A stretch of DNA of 18,122 nt from Acetobacteraceae bacterium. Its GTDB lineage: Bacteria; Pseudomonadota; Alphaproteobacteria; Acetobacterales; Acetobacteraceae. The stretch's first letter is position 1, and the number at the start of each line of letters is the position of its first letter. The notes below the pieces were generated by a model. It was not told the DNA's origin and did no database searches. It was given only the letters and a program-made list of their open reading frames with translations. Below are positions 1 to 7,851 of the stretch, one piece after another. Location: contig PLSZ01000226.1 in assembly GCA_003164305.1 (NCBI GenBank), positions 1 through 18,122 of the forward strand. Direction: 5' to 3'. Both the position numbers and the translations under genes were made by a program.

Positions 1-893
1 CCGCGCGCCACGCCGGATTGATTGGTCACGACGAACACATGCCACCCAGCGGTCGTCGCGGAACGGATGGTGTCCAGCGCGCCCGGTACCCACTCGAACC
101 GATCGTGCGAGCCGACGTGGCCGTGATCGATGTTGATCACCCCGTCGCGATCAAGAAACAACGCGCGCCGCCCACGCAACGCGCGCAATTCGTCATCGGC
201 GCGATCGAAGTCGCCGGGCACGCCGATATCCCGGAAGTAGCCTTCCCCCAAGGTTCCCCGCAGCCGGCCGGCTTCCGCGAGCGCCGGCAGAATGTCCGCC
301 TCCAGCGAGCAATCCGAGGTCAACGCGTCCAGCAGTCCGCGATTGAACAGATAGACGCCCGCGTTGATGATCCCCGGCGTTCCCGGCGGCGGCCGCTGCT
401 GAAATGTCGTCACCCGATCGCCGTCCAGCGTGACCACCCCCGACCGCGATGCGTCCGGCAGCCGCCGCAGCAGCATGCGTCCCACGATGTTCGGACCATC
501 CGTCGCGGCCGCGGACAGCAAATCCGCGAGATTGGCGTCGAACAGCGAGTCGCCGTTACACAGCAGAAACCGCTCATGCAAACGTTCTTTCGCGTGAAAC
601 ACCGCGCCGCCGGTGCCCGCGCGCCTCGGTTCCCGTGAGACCTCGATCGACACCGGACGCGGCAGCATGGCGCGCATCGCGGGGATGGCGCGCTCGATCT
701 CTTCCGACAAATGTCCGGTCAGCAACAGGAACTCGCTGACACCGAACCGGCTGAGTTCGCGCAACAGCCAGGCCAGGAACGGCCGCCCGCCGCGGGTCAA
801 TAACGGTTTCGGCGTCGCTTCGGTCAGCGAGCCGAGCCGAGAGCCCAGACCGCCGGCGAGCACGGCGCATTGTGTCACGGTCACCTGGGTCAT
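1..893 (-). CDS. Bifunctional sugar nucleotidyltransferase / HAD-IIIA phosphatase (partial, 3' end outside window)
   Basis: Reading the minus strand from ATG at 893-891 gives an open frame to the window edge (about 297 codons seen). Residues about 9-235 form a nucleotidyltransferase domain: the nucleotide-binding loop AGGLGSRL, then TEATPKPLL, the EVSREP...GTGGAV segment and the NGDSLF metal site. At about residue 245 a second domain starts with the HAD motif I LFLDRDGVIN and continues through motif II VFVVTNQSGVARG, typical of heptose-bisphosphate phosphatases (GmhB). Families with this pairing make nucleotide-activated heptose or related sugars for LPS, capsule or S-layer glycans in the cytoplasm, so HddC-like plus GmhB-like activity is inferred; the exact sugar and nucleotide are unknown. 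No strong Shine-Dalgarno precedes the start. The rest of the HAD domain (motif III, zinc loop) lies outside the window, so I cannot tell whether further domains follow. Confidence 0.88.
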   Translation of the reverse strand, partial: MTQVTVTQCAVLAGGLGSRLGSLTEATPKPLLTRGGRPFLAWLLRELSRFGVSEFLLLTGHLSEEIERAIPAMRAMLPRPVSIEVSREPRRAGTGGAVFHAKERLHERFLLCNGDSLFDANLADLLSAAATDGPNIVGRMLLRRLPDASRSGVVTLDGDRVTTFQQRPPPGTPGIINAGVYLFNRGLLDALTSDCSLEADILPALAEAGRLRGTLGEGYFRDIGVPGDFDRADDELRALRGRRALFLDRDGVINIDHGHVGSHDRFEWVPGALDTIRSATTAGWHVFVVTNQSGVAR

Positions 894-961
894 GCTGCGT
901 CTCGTGTTACGGCCGCCGGATCGCGGAGGATCGTCCGGCCCTCCCATATTGGCGAACCCCC

Positions 962-994
962 TGACCGGGCAAGCATTTTGTCCGGTCATTTTAT
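962..994 (+). terminator. Hairpin plus T-run, terminator-like, plus orientation
   Basis: On the plus strand 962-973 pairs with 977-988 as a 12-bp stem (TGACCGGGCAAG against TTTGTCCGGTCA) with a 3-base loop, followed at once by TTTTAT (989-994). Two of the pairs are G-T wobbles that would become A-C mismatches on the minus strand, so the structure favours a plus-strand RNA. It looks like an intrinsic terminator, but no plus-strand gene ends upstream; it could stop antisense transcription out of the minus-strand sugar gene, end a small RNA, or be chance. Confidence 0.35.
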
Positions 995-1013
995 CCCGCG
1001 ATTTTATTCCATC
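975..1013. repeat. Three tandem 13-bp AT-rich repeats
   Basis: ATTTTGTCCGGTC (975-987), ATTTTATCCCGCG (988-1000) and ATTTTATTCCATC (1001-1013) share an ATTTTRT core at an exact 13-base period; the second halves are not conserved. They lie about 82-120 bp upstream of the minus-strand start at 893 and stand out as AT-rich islands. A regulator operator or UP-like element is possible; no family can be named. Confidence 0.4.
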
Positions 1014-1329
1014 GGGGCCCCGCCGCCGCCGCCCGTCCGCGGCGGGATCATGTCACGCGAGAATCACGCCATCCGTTCGCCGCCTCCATGCCATGCGTGC
1101 CGGAACGTTTCCGCCCGCGCGGTTCTTTCACAAAGATTGCAAAGCGAAATGCCGGAAAGTTTAGCGATTTAATTTGACAGTCCCGCGATCCGTGTCCCAG
1201 GTTTGATCGCCCGTTGCTGTGTCCGACGCGAAACGCTCGCCGATCGCGCGAGAGGGGAATGTTCACGCAAGGAAATGGTCCAAGGGCGCCGGAGCCTTCG
1301 CACAAAAGCCACAGCAGCGGTGACGTCAC

Positions 1330-2745
1330 ATGCGTCCGTTCCACAAAATAGCTCCGACCGCGATCGGGACACTCGTGTTGGCCGGCATGGTGGGCGCGGC
1401 GCTTTCAGCGCGCGCGGAACCCTCTCCGCCGCCTGTCGTCGCCGAAGAACTCCGGCACGTGCAAAACGACTTCGCGGCGGGCGGCATTCGTAAACTTAGC
1501 AACGCCTGGTACGCCTGCGTGGATCAGGCACGAGCCAGCCAGGACGCGAACGCCGCCGAACGCTGCATCGTTTACGGCTACGGCGCGCTGCTCGCCGGTG
1601 AGGCCGGCGGCAACGCCACGCCCTGGATGCGTCATCTGACCGCGGACATCGCCGCGCCTGGCCAGAACGAAATGCTCGAGATCATGGGCATCCCTCCCGG
1701 TCCGCGCCAGGCGTGGCTGGACCGCTATCGCCGATGGGCCGCCGCCGGCTTCACTCCCGACAGCGGCACATCCGACGGCGGTGCGCGAGAGTTCGGCGCG
1801 GGCGATGTCGGCGGTCGTGAATTCCCCAATCCCCCCGTCACCGACAGCGGTGCCCGAGACCCTCAAACCGACCTGGCCCGTACGGCGGACGGCAAATATC
1901 CGAGAGAAGCGCTGCGAGATCGCGATGTCGCCGATGCCTTGCGCCACCTCGTGGGATCCTCGGTCTTCGCGCGGCTGAAAAATTACAGTTTCGGCGCGCC
2001 AATGGAATTCACCGGCCGTTTCACCATCGGTGCCGCCTGTGAGCCGCAAGCATGCGGAGCCTCCGAAGCCCGGTTCGTCTTCTCCCCCGACGACGTCTGG
2101 GTCGGCATCATCGATGGCGGCCGCATGCGAATTTACGGCAATCCGCCGCGCCACGTCCGTGCCTTGTTGTTGCGTGAGCGCACCCAATCCGCGTGGCGAG
2201 GCCCCGTCGATGACATGAGCCGTCCCACGCCCCCAACGCTGATCCCGGTCGCCGCCAGTTCCTCGCCCAACGGTCCGTCACCCAGGATGACGATCGCGCC
2301 GCATTACCTTCCGGTCGACGTCGATCCCACGCCGCCTCCTCGCGCGGCAGCCGAGCCGGACGCGACGGAAATCCGCTTGCGCAACTATCGCGGAACGCTG
2401 GTCGTGCCGGTGGTGATCAACAACACGATCACCGTGCCGTTCACGGTCGACAGCGGCGCGTCCGACGTCAGTATCTCGTCCGAGATTCTGCAAAAACTGA
2501 TCGACTCAGGAACGATGAGCCGAGCGGACTTCCAGGGCAAACAAGTGTATTACCTGGCCGACGGATCGAAGGTTTCAAGCGATACGTTCCGCATTCACGT
2601 ATTGAAAGTCGGTGATCGTGAAGTGCACGACGTACTAGGCAGCGTCACGAATGACGCGGACAGCCTGCTGTTGGGACAAAGCTTCCTGACCAGGTTCCGC
2701 TCCTGGTCGATCGACAACCAACGCCAGGTGCTGCTGCTGAAATAG
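1330..2745 (+). CDS. Exported retropepsin-like aspartic protease with Ivy-like N-terminal segment
   Basis: 471 residues. Residues 1-29 form a signal peptide (charged start, hydrophobic core, cleavage near ARAEP). Residues 35-140 are helical with C63 and C79. Residues about 197-283 contain CEPQAC (237-242), then FVFSPDDVWVGIID and YGNPPRHVRALL, which resembles Ivy lysozyme inhibitors, whose inhibitory loop is CKPHDC; this is my pattern match, not a search result. A proline-rich linker (about 298-342) leads to a single retropepsin-type domain (350-471): VPFTVDSGAS with catalytic Asp374, a flap-like VYYLADGSKV, and the terminal LLLGQSFL...WSIDN core. One DSGA motif means it would work as a dimer, as in retroviral and DUF4124/TIGR02281-type clan AA proteases. 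Likely periplasmic. The gene stands alone; no good Shine-Dalgarno precedes the ATG. The protease call is firm, the Ivy-like call is tentative. Confidence 0.85.
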   Translation: MRPFHKIAPTAIGTLVLAGMVGAALSARAEPSPPPVVAEELRHVQNDFAAGGIRKLSNAWYACVDQARASQDANAAERCIVYGYGALLAGEAGGNATPWMRHLTADIAAPGQNEMLEIMGIPPGPRQAWLDRYRRWAAAGFTPDSGTSDGGAREFGAGDVGGREFPNPPVTDSGARDPQTDLARTADGKYPREALRDRDVADALRHLVGSSVFARLKNYSFGAPMEFTGRFTIGAACEPQACGASEARFVFSPDDVWVGIIDGGRMRIYGNPPRHVRALLLRERTQSAWRGPVDDMSRPTPPTLIPVAASSSPNGPSPRMTIAPHYLPVDVDPTPPPRAAAEPDATEIRLRNYRGTLVVPVVINNTITVPFTVDSGASDVSISSEILQKLIDSGTMSRADFQGKQVYYLADGSKVSSDTFRIHVLKVGDREVHDVLGSVTNDADSLLLGQSFLTRFRSWSIDNQRQVLLLK

Positions 2746-2764
2746 CCCCGGATCACGACCCCGC

Positions 2765-2792
2765 TTGCCAGCTTCCGCGGAATGAGGCTAAT
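2765..2792 (+). promoter_or_regulatory. Possible sigma-70 type promoter of the ABC importer operon
   Basis: TTGCCA (2765-2770) is followed after 16 bp by GCTAAT (2787-2792), in the 91-base gap before the binding-protein gene. Five of six and four of six bases match the consensus. A transcript from about 2799 would carry the CGGAGA ribosome site at 2825-2830. The match is weak and could be chance. Confidence 0.25.
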
Positions 2793-2836
2793 TTTGCTGC
2801 GGTGCACAAAATCGGTTGTGGGCCCGGAGATTTCGC

Positions 2837-4429
2837 ATGTCGAAGCTAACGCGCCGCACCCTGCTGGCCGGGACTGCCTTCTCTGGGCTTACGTGGGAAC
2901 CGCTGACCGCGTTCGCTCAGGGCGTGGCTGCGAAAAAGGGCGGCACGCTCAACACAATCCTGACGCCCGAGCCGCCGGTTCTGGTGTTGGGAGTAAACAA
3001 CCAGGGACCGACACAGCTCGCGGCCGGCAAGCTTTACCAAGGCCTGTGCGAATATTCCCCCACCCTGCAACCGATGCCCCAGTTGGCCAAAAGTTGGACA
3101 ATGTCCGACGACAAGCTGGCGTATACGTTCCACTTGCAGGACAATGTGAAATTTCACGACGGTCAGCCGATGACCGCCGACGACGTGATCTTTTCGATCA
3201 CGAAATTCCATACCGAGTTATCGCCCCGCGCCCGCCCGATCTTCGCCAAAATCAAAAGCGCCATAGCGCCCGATCCTCAAACCGTGGTACTGACGCTCGA
3301 TGCGCCGTTCGAGCCGTTTATGTTGATGTTCGACGTGACCGCCTGCGCCATTGTGCCAAAGCATATCTACGACGGCACCGATTACCGTACCAATCCAGCC
3401 AATCAGAAGCCGATCGGCACCGGCCCATTCCAGTTCGTGGAGTGGCAGCGCGGCAATTTCATTCGCATGAAACGCTTCGAAGATTATTGGAAGCCCGGCC
3501 AACCGTATCTCGACGAAATTATCTATCGCATCATTCCAGACAGCCAGAGCCGTGCCCTCGCTTTGCAGACCGGTCAGGTGCAAATGACCCAGGCGAACGA
3601 TATCGAACCGTTCGACGTCCCCCGTTTCAAAGCGATGCCCAACCTTGAAGTCGAGTTGAAAGGTTGGGAATACGCCTCACAACTTTCATGGATCGAGATC
3701 AATCATCGCGTCAAGCCACTGGACGACGTCCGCGTGCGCCAGGCGATCAGTCACGCGCTGGACCGCAATTTCATCCTCAATCGGTTATGGTTCGGTATCG
3801 GCAAGGTCGCCACCGGACCGATCGCCTCCACGACGAAATTCTACGATCCCGCCGTGGCGAAATTGCAAGCCTACGACCCGAAGAAAGCCAACGAACTGCT
3901 GGACGCCGCCGGCCTGAAGCCCGACTCCAAAGGCGTCCGTTTCACCATCAAACAACTTTCGCTGCCATACGGCGAAGTGTGGACGCGCCTATCGGAATAC
4001 TTCCGCACCGCCCTCCGTCAGGTCGGCATAGAAGTCGTTCTCGAAACCACCGACGCCGGAGCCTGGGCTCGCCGCATCGGCGACTGGGACTACGAAACCA
4101 GCACCAACTTCCTGTCGCAATATGGCGATCCCACGTTGGGCGTGGAGCGCAGCTACGTGTCCTCCAACATTAAAAAAATTACGTTCACCAACACTGGCGG
4201 CTACAGCAATCCCAAGGTCGATGAGCTGTTCGCGACCGCGCGCAATTCCGCCGATCCCGCGGTGCGTCAGCAAGCTTTTTCCGAAGCGCAAAAGATCCTG
4301 TGCGACGAAGTGCCGCAAATCTGGTTGATGGAGCTCGCGTGGCCAACGATCCACGAGAAAAAGTTGCACAACGTCATCACCTCCGCGATGGGTCCCAACG
4401 CCTGTTTCGATAACGTGTTCCTGGCGTGA
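2837..4429 (+). CDS. ABC importer periplasmic binding protein, peptide/opine/nickel family (SBP_bac_5)
   Basis: 530 residues, the usual length for DppA/OppA-type binding proteins. The N-terminus has a twin-arginine-like signal (TRRTLLAGTAFSG, Arg6-Arg7) ending near FAQG, so it is probably exported to the periplasm. Family landmarks follow in order: KLYQGLCEY, FHDGQPMTADDVIFSI, PIGTGPFQFVEW, FEDYWKPGQPYLDEIIYRII, and PLDDVRVRQAISHALDR. It captures a small ligand and delivers it to the permeases encoded next. I chose ATG 2837 because CGGAGA sits 6 bases upstream; an in-frame TTG at 2816 would put seven residues before the twin-arginine signal. First gene of a four-gene operon, 13 bases before the first permease. 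The ligand cannot be read from sequence: family members bind peptides, opines, glutathione, nickel or, for EppA, EDTA. Confidence 0.93.
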   Translation: MSKLTRRTLLAGTAFSGLTWEPLTAFAQGVAAKKGGTLNTILTPEPPVLVLGVNNQGPTQLAAGKLYQGLCEYSPTLQPMPQLAKSWTMSDDKLAYTFHLQDNVKFHDGQPMTADDVIFSITKFHTELSPRARPIFAKIKSAIAPDPQTVVLTLDAPFEPFMLMFDVTACAIVPKHIYDGTDYRTNPANQKPIGTGPFQFVEWQRGNFIRMKRFEDYWKPGQPYLDEIIYRIIPDSQSRALALQTGQVQMTQANDIEPFDVPRFKAMPNLEVELKGWEYASQLSWIEINHRVKPLDDVRVRQAISHALDRNFILNRLWFGIGKVATGPIASTTKFYDPAVAKLQAYDPKKANELLDAAGLKPDSKGVRFTIKQLSLPYGEVWTRLSEYFRTALRQVGIEVVLETTDAGAWARRIGDWDYETSTNFLSQYGDPTLGVERSYVSSNIKKITFTNTGGYSNPKVDELFATARNSADPAVRQQAFSEAQKILCDEVPQIWLMELAWPTIHEKKLHNVITSAMGPNACFDNVFLA

Positions 4430-4442
4430 TTCAGGCCTGACC

Positions 4443-5426
4443 ATGGGCGGCGGCCGTCTGGTTCGTTACGTCGCGGCGCGCGTGGTCAAAATGGTCGTGG
4501 TGATCTTCGCCATCATCGTCACGAATTTCCTGCTGATCCACGCCGCCCCCGGCGATCCCGCCAGCGTCATCGCCGGAGAATCCGGCGCCGCCGACCCGCA
4601 ATTCATCGCGCAACTCCGCCAACAATTCGGTTTGGACAAGCCGCTCTCCACACAATTATGGATTTACGTCCGAGGTGTCGCGTCCGGCGATCTCGGCGTT
4701 TCCCACCGTCAGCAACGCCCGGTCGCGGACCTGATACTGGAACGGTTGCCCGCGACGTTGCTACTGACCGGCACCGCTTTCGCCTTCGCGATCATTTCCG
4801 GAATATCCCTCGGCGCTCTGGCCGCGCGGCGTGTTGGACATTGGACCGACAGCATGATCACGGTATTGGCACTCGGCTTTTACGCGACACCGATCTTCTG
4901 GGTCGGCCTCATGCTCGTCTTGCTGTTCAGCGTCACCCTGGACTGGCTGCCGAGCTTCGGCATGAACACCGTCGGCGCCGATCTGACCGGCCTCGCCGCC
5001 GTCGCCGATACCGCGAAGTACTTAGTACTGCCCAGTTTGACGTTGGGTTTATTTTATATGGCGGTTTACGCACGGTTGACGCGCGCCTCGATGTTGGAGG
5101 TCGCGTCACAGGATTTCGTCCGCACCGCCCGAGCCAAAGGCGTACCGGAAGGCCGCGTTCAACGCCGCCACATTCTGCGCAACGCTTTGCTTCCAGTGAT
5201 CACCTTCGCCGGCATCCAGGCCGGCCAATTGATCGGCGGATCGATCCTGGTTGAAACCGTGTTCGCGTGGCCCGGTATCGGCCGCCTCGCCTTCGACGCG
5301 TTGCTCGCCCGAGATTACCAGTTGCTGCTTGGTGTTTTCCTCTGCACATCGGTTCTGGTCGTCGTCTTCAATTTAATCACCGACCTGCTTTACGCCGTGA
5401 TCGATCCCCGCGTGGACGTCACATGA
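4443..5426 (+). CDS. ABC importer permease, DppB/OppB type
   Basis: 327 residues, the normal DppB length. It has an N-terminal membrane helix (about 10-32) followed by the periplasmic segment with HAAPGDPA and FGLDKPLSTQ, a block of further helices (about 101-126, 136-165, 193-211, 250-275, 293-320), and the cytoplasmic EAA coupling loop at about 224-250 (DFVRTARAKGVPEGRV...LRNALLPV), which docks onto the ATPase. FAWPGIGRLAFDAL near 274-287 is also typical. It forms the inner-membrane channel with the next gene's product. The ribosome site is weak, so translation may depend on coupling to the binding-protein gene 13 bases upstream. Its stop overlaps the next start (ATGA), a sign of strict co-translation. 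The substrate is the same unknown ligand as for the binding protein. Confidence 0.94.
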   Translation: MGGGRLVRYVAARVVKMVVVIFAIIVTNFLLIHAAPGDPASVIAGESGAADPQFIAQLRQQFGLDKPLSTQLWIYVRGVASGDLGVSHRQQRPVADLILERLPATLLLTGTAFAFAIISGISLGALAARRVGHWTDSMITVLALGFYATPIFWVGLMLVLLFSVTLDWLPSFGMNTVGADLTGLAAVADTAKYLVLPSLTLGLFYMAVYARLTRASMLEVASQDFVRTARAKGVPEGRVQRRHILRNALLPVITFAGIQAGQLIGGSILVETVFAWPGIGRLAFDALLARDYQLLLGVFLCTSVLVVVFNLITDLLYAVIDPRVDVT

Positions 5427-6256
5427 ACGGCTTCCTCGCCGCCTATCTCCGCAATCGCGGCGCCATCGCCGGTGTCGTTGTCTTACTCTTCGTCGCATTC
5501 GTCGCCGCCACCGCCAGCGTCCTGTTCCCGTTCTCCCCATGGGACATGCGAGGCATCCCCTTCGCGATGCCCGGCGAAATGGACTTTCTGCTCGGCTCCG
5601 ACAGCCTCGGCCGAGATGTCGCCGCCGGCATCGCCTACGGCGCGCGCGTTTCGTTGCTGATCGGCGCCGTCTCCACCGCCGTCGCCGTTTTCCTCGGCGT
5701 CACGTTGGGCGCCATCGCCGGCTACGCGGGCGGGATAATCGACGATGCGATCATGCGTTTCAGCGAATTCTTCCAGACGGTACCTAGCTTTGTTCTCGCC
5801 GTCGTGCTGGTCGCGATCTTTTCCCCAAGTTTGGGGTCCATCGTCGCCGCCATCGCCATCGTCTCCTGGCCGCCAGTCACCCGAGTCATTCGCGCCGAAT
5901 TTCTCTCGTTGAGATCGAGGGAGTTCGTTCAGGCCGCCGAAGTTCTCGGCCGCTCCCGCCTCGCGATCGTCTTCCTGGAAATCCTGCCCAACGCCCTGAC
6001 ACCGATCATCGTGCTGTCCAGCCTGATGGTCGCCAACGCGATCTTGCTTGAAAGCGGCTTGTCCTTCCTCGGACTGGGCGATCCAAACATGATGTCGTGG
6101 GGCTTCATGATCGGCGCCGGCCGCAGCGTGATCCGTCTCGCCTGGTGGATGAGCGTGTTCCCCGGCGTCGCCATCTTCTTAACCGTCCTCGCGCTCAACC
6201 TGGTCGGTGAGGGCCTCAGCGACGCGTTGAACCCGCGCCTGGCCCGCCGCCGATGA
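5423..6256 (+). CDS. ABC importer permease, DppC/OppC type
   Basis: 277 residues. The start at ATG 5423 overlaps the upstream stop as ATGA; the frame stays open further upstream but would run deep into the first permease. The protein has a first membrane helix at about 13-36, then the DppC hallmark GSDSLGRDVAAGIAYGARVS (58-77), helices to about 150, and the EAA loop at about 168-192 (EFVQAAEVLG...EILPNALTPI). SGLSFLGLGDPN...WGFMI (211-230) is also typical. It pairs with the DppB-type permease in the inner membrane. Its stop again overlaps the ATPase start as ATGA. Slightly short compared with E. coli DppC (300) because the N-terminal cytoplasmic tail is reduced. Confidence 0.94.
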   Translation: MNGFLAAYLRNRGAIAGVVVLLFVAFVAATASVLFPFSPWDMRGIPFAMPGEMDFLLGSDSLGRDVAAGIAYGARVSLLIGAVSTAVAVFLGVTLGAIAGYAGGIIDDAIMRFSEFFQTVPSFVLAVVLVAIFSPSLGSIVAAIAIVSWPPVTRVIRAEFLSLRSREFVQAAEVLGRSRLAIVFLEILPNALTPIIVLSSLMVANAILLESGLSFLGLGDPNMMSWGFMIGAGRSVIRLAWWMSVFPGVAIFLTVLALNLVGEGLSDALNPRLARRR

Positions 6257-7851
6257 CATTGTTGACTGTCGAAAATCTCACCGTCGCGCTGCCTCCCGGC
6301 GGCGACCGAGACCACGCGATCGAAGACGTCAACTTTACCCTCGACGCCGGAGAAATCCTTTGCATCGTCGGCGAAAGCGGTTCCGGCAAATCCATATCGG
6401 CCGCCGCGATCATGGGGCTGCTGCCGCCGGCATTAAAGGTACAAACCGGAATTATCGGTTTCGAAGGCAACGACCTGCTCCGTCTGCCACCGGAGGCGAT
6501 GCGCGTCCTTCGTGGCCGTCGCCTCGGCATGATCTTCCAGGAACCAATGACCGCGCTCAATCCGTTGATGCGCGTCGGCGACCAGATCGCCGAAGTCCTG
6601 CAGGTTCATAACGTACGTGGATCGTCGTCCCGCGTGCCGGAGTTGCTCGCGGCGGTGAACCTGCCGGACCCCGCGCGTCTCGCCAGATCTTATCCGCATT
6701 TGCTGTCCGGCGGGCAGCGTCAGCGCGTGATGATCGCCATGGCCCTGGCGCTGGAGCCCGCGGTCCTGATCGCCGACGAGCCGACCACCGCGCTCGACGT
6801 CACCACTCAGATGCAGATCCTGCGCCTGATTAAGGACATCCAGCGACGCCGCGGCATGGGCGTCCTGTTCATAACGCATGATTTCGGTGTGGTCGCGGAA
6901 ATCGCCGACCGCGTCGTGGTGATGCGGCAAGGCCACATTGTCGAAACCGGCGCCGTCGCCGCGGTTCTGGACACGCCCCAACACGACTATACGAAGGCCC
7001 TGATCGCCGCCGTCCCGCATTTGGCCCGCCCGCCGGAACCCGCGGCCACCGGACGCCCAGTACTGGAACTTGTCGGCGTCCGCAAAACGTTTTGGCGCGG
7101 CGGCGGATTGTTCGGCCGGCGCGTTGCCGTCCCCGCCGTCAGCGACGCCGACATCGTTCTCCGCAAAGGCGAGACTCTGGGACTGGTCGGCGAAAGCGGC
7201 TCCGGCAAATCCACTCTGGCCCGTTGCGTGGTCAATCTGGTGCACCCGGAAGCCGGGGCGATCCGCTTCCACGATACCGACCTGCGCCTGCTGTCCCGCG
7301 CGAATTGGAAGCCATTCCGAAATCGTATCCAGATGGTGTTCCAGGACCCCTTCGCGTCACTCAATCCACGCCGCCGCGTCGGCGACATCATCGCCACCGG
7401 CCCGATGGCACACGGCGTCTCCCGCCACGAGGCGCACCGACGCGTCCGCGATTTACTGGCCCTCGTGCAACTGGACCCCGGCGCGGCCGAGCGTTACCCG
7501 CACGAATTCAGCGGCGGCCAGCGCCAACGCATAGGCATCGCCCGAGCATTGGCCATGGAGCCCGAACTGCTGATCGCCGATGAGCCCGTCTCCGCGTTGG
7601 ATGTTTCGGTTCAGGCGCAAATCCTCGCCTTGCTGGAGGAACTGCGTCAGCGCCTTGGCTTGACCATGCTGTTCATAACCCACGACTTGCGGGTCGCAGC
7701 GCAAATCTGTGGCCGTGTCGCCGTGATGCAGCGTGGCGTCATCGTCGAGCAAGGCCTCACCAGCGAAGTCTTCTCCGCACCCCAACACCCCTACACACGC
7801 GGCCTGCTCGATTCGATTCCCGGTCGAAGCTGGCTGCCGCCGGTCGCTTAG
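6253..7851 (+). CDS. ABC importer ATPase, two fused nucleotide-binding domains (DppD-DppF type)
   Basis: 532 residues holding two complete ABC domains that are separate proteins in E. coli. Domain 1: Walker A GESGSGKS (40-47), Q-loop MIFQEPMTALNP, signature LSGGQRQR (151-158), Walker B VLIADEP (171-177), switch His in FITHD (206-210). Domain 2: Walker A GESGSGKS (313-320), Q-loop VFQDPFASLNP, signature FSGGQRQR (419-426), Walker B LLIADEP (439-445), FITHD (474-478). A short linker rich in Pro and Ala (about 258-268) joins them. Each domain ends with the oligopeptide-family tail (HDYTKALIAAVP; HPYTRGLLDSIP). All catalytic residues are present in both halves, so both sites should hydrolyse ATP. 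It powers the importer from the cytoplasmic face. It ends the operon; its stop overlaps that of the convergent monooxygenase gene. Confidence 0.95.
   Translation: MTLLTVENLTVALPPGGDRDHAIEDVNFTLDAGEILCIVGESGSGKSISAAAIMGLLPPALKVQTGIIGFEGNDLLRLPPEAMRVLRGRRLGMIFQEPMTALNPLMRVGDQIAEVLQVHNVRGSSSRVPELLAAVNLPDPARLARSYPHLLSGGQRQRVMIAMALALEPAVLIADEPTTALDVTTQMQILRLIKDIQRRRGMGVLFITHDFGVVAEIADRVVVMRQGHIVETGAVAAVLDTPQHDYTKALIAAVPHLARPPEPAATGRPVLELVGVRKTFWRGGGLFGRRVAVPAVSDADIVLRKGETLGLVGESGSGKSTLARCVVNLVHPEAGAIRFHDTDLRLLSRANWKPFRNRIQMVFQDPFASLNPRRRVGDIIATGPMAHGVSRHEAHRRVRDLLALVQLDPGAAERYPHEFSGGQRQRIGIARALAMEPELLIADEPVSALDVSVQAQILALLEELRQRLGLTMLFITHDLRVAAQICGRVAVMQRGVIVEQGLTSEVFSAPQHPYTRGLLDSIPGRSWLPPVA

Larger units (their letters stand above)
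894..1329. other. 436-bp divergent intergenic region
   Basis: No convincing gene is seen between the two head-to-head genes; open frames here are short and look like extensions of GC-rich shadow frames. It holds a hairpin with a T-run (962-994), three 13-bp repeats (975-1013), a GC-rich stretch (1014-1046), and a good -35-like TTGACA at 1174-1179. No acceptable -10 follows that hexamer at 15-19 bp, so I do not call it a promoter. Promoters for both flanking genes should lie in this stretch. Confidence 0.6.

Noticed and set aside
1019..1046. GC-rich inverted repeat CCCGCCGC...GCGGCGGG
   Set aside because: It has a 12-base loop and no T-run, and is made of low-complexity GCC repeats, so it is probably composition only.
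1174..1207. TTGACA followed by TTTGAT as a promoter for the aspartic protease gene
   Set aside because: The spacing is 22 bases, too long for a sigma-70 promoter, and no better -10 occurs at 15-19 bases.
2782..3648. 288-codon plus-strand open frame over the binding-protein gene
   Set aside because: It lies in another frame of a complete SBP_bac_5 protein, is arginine-rich and has no family motifs.
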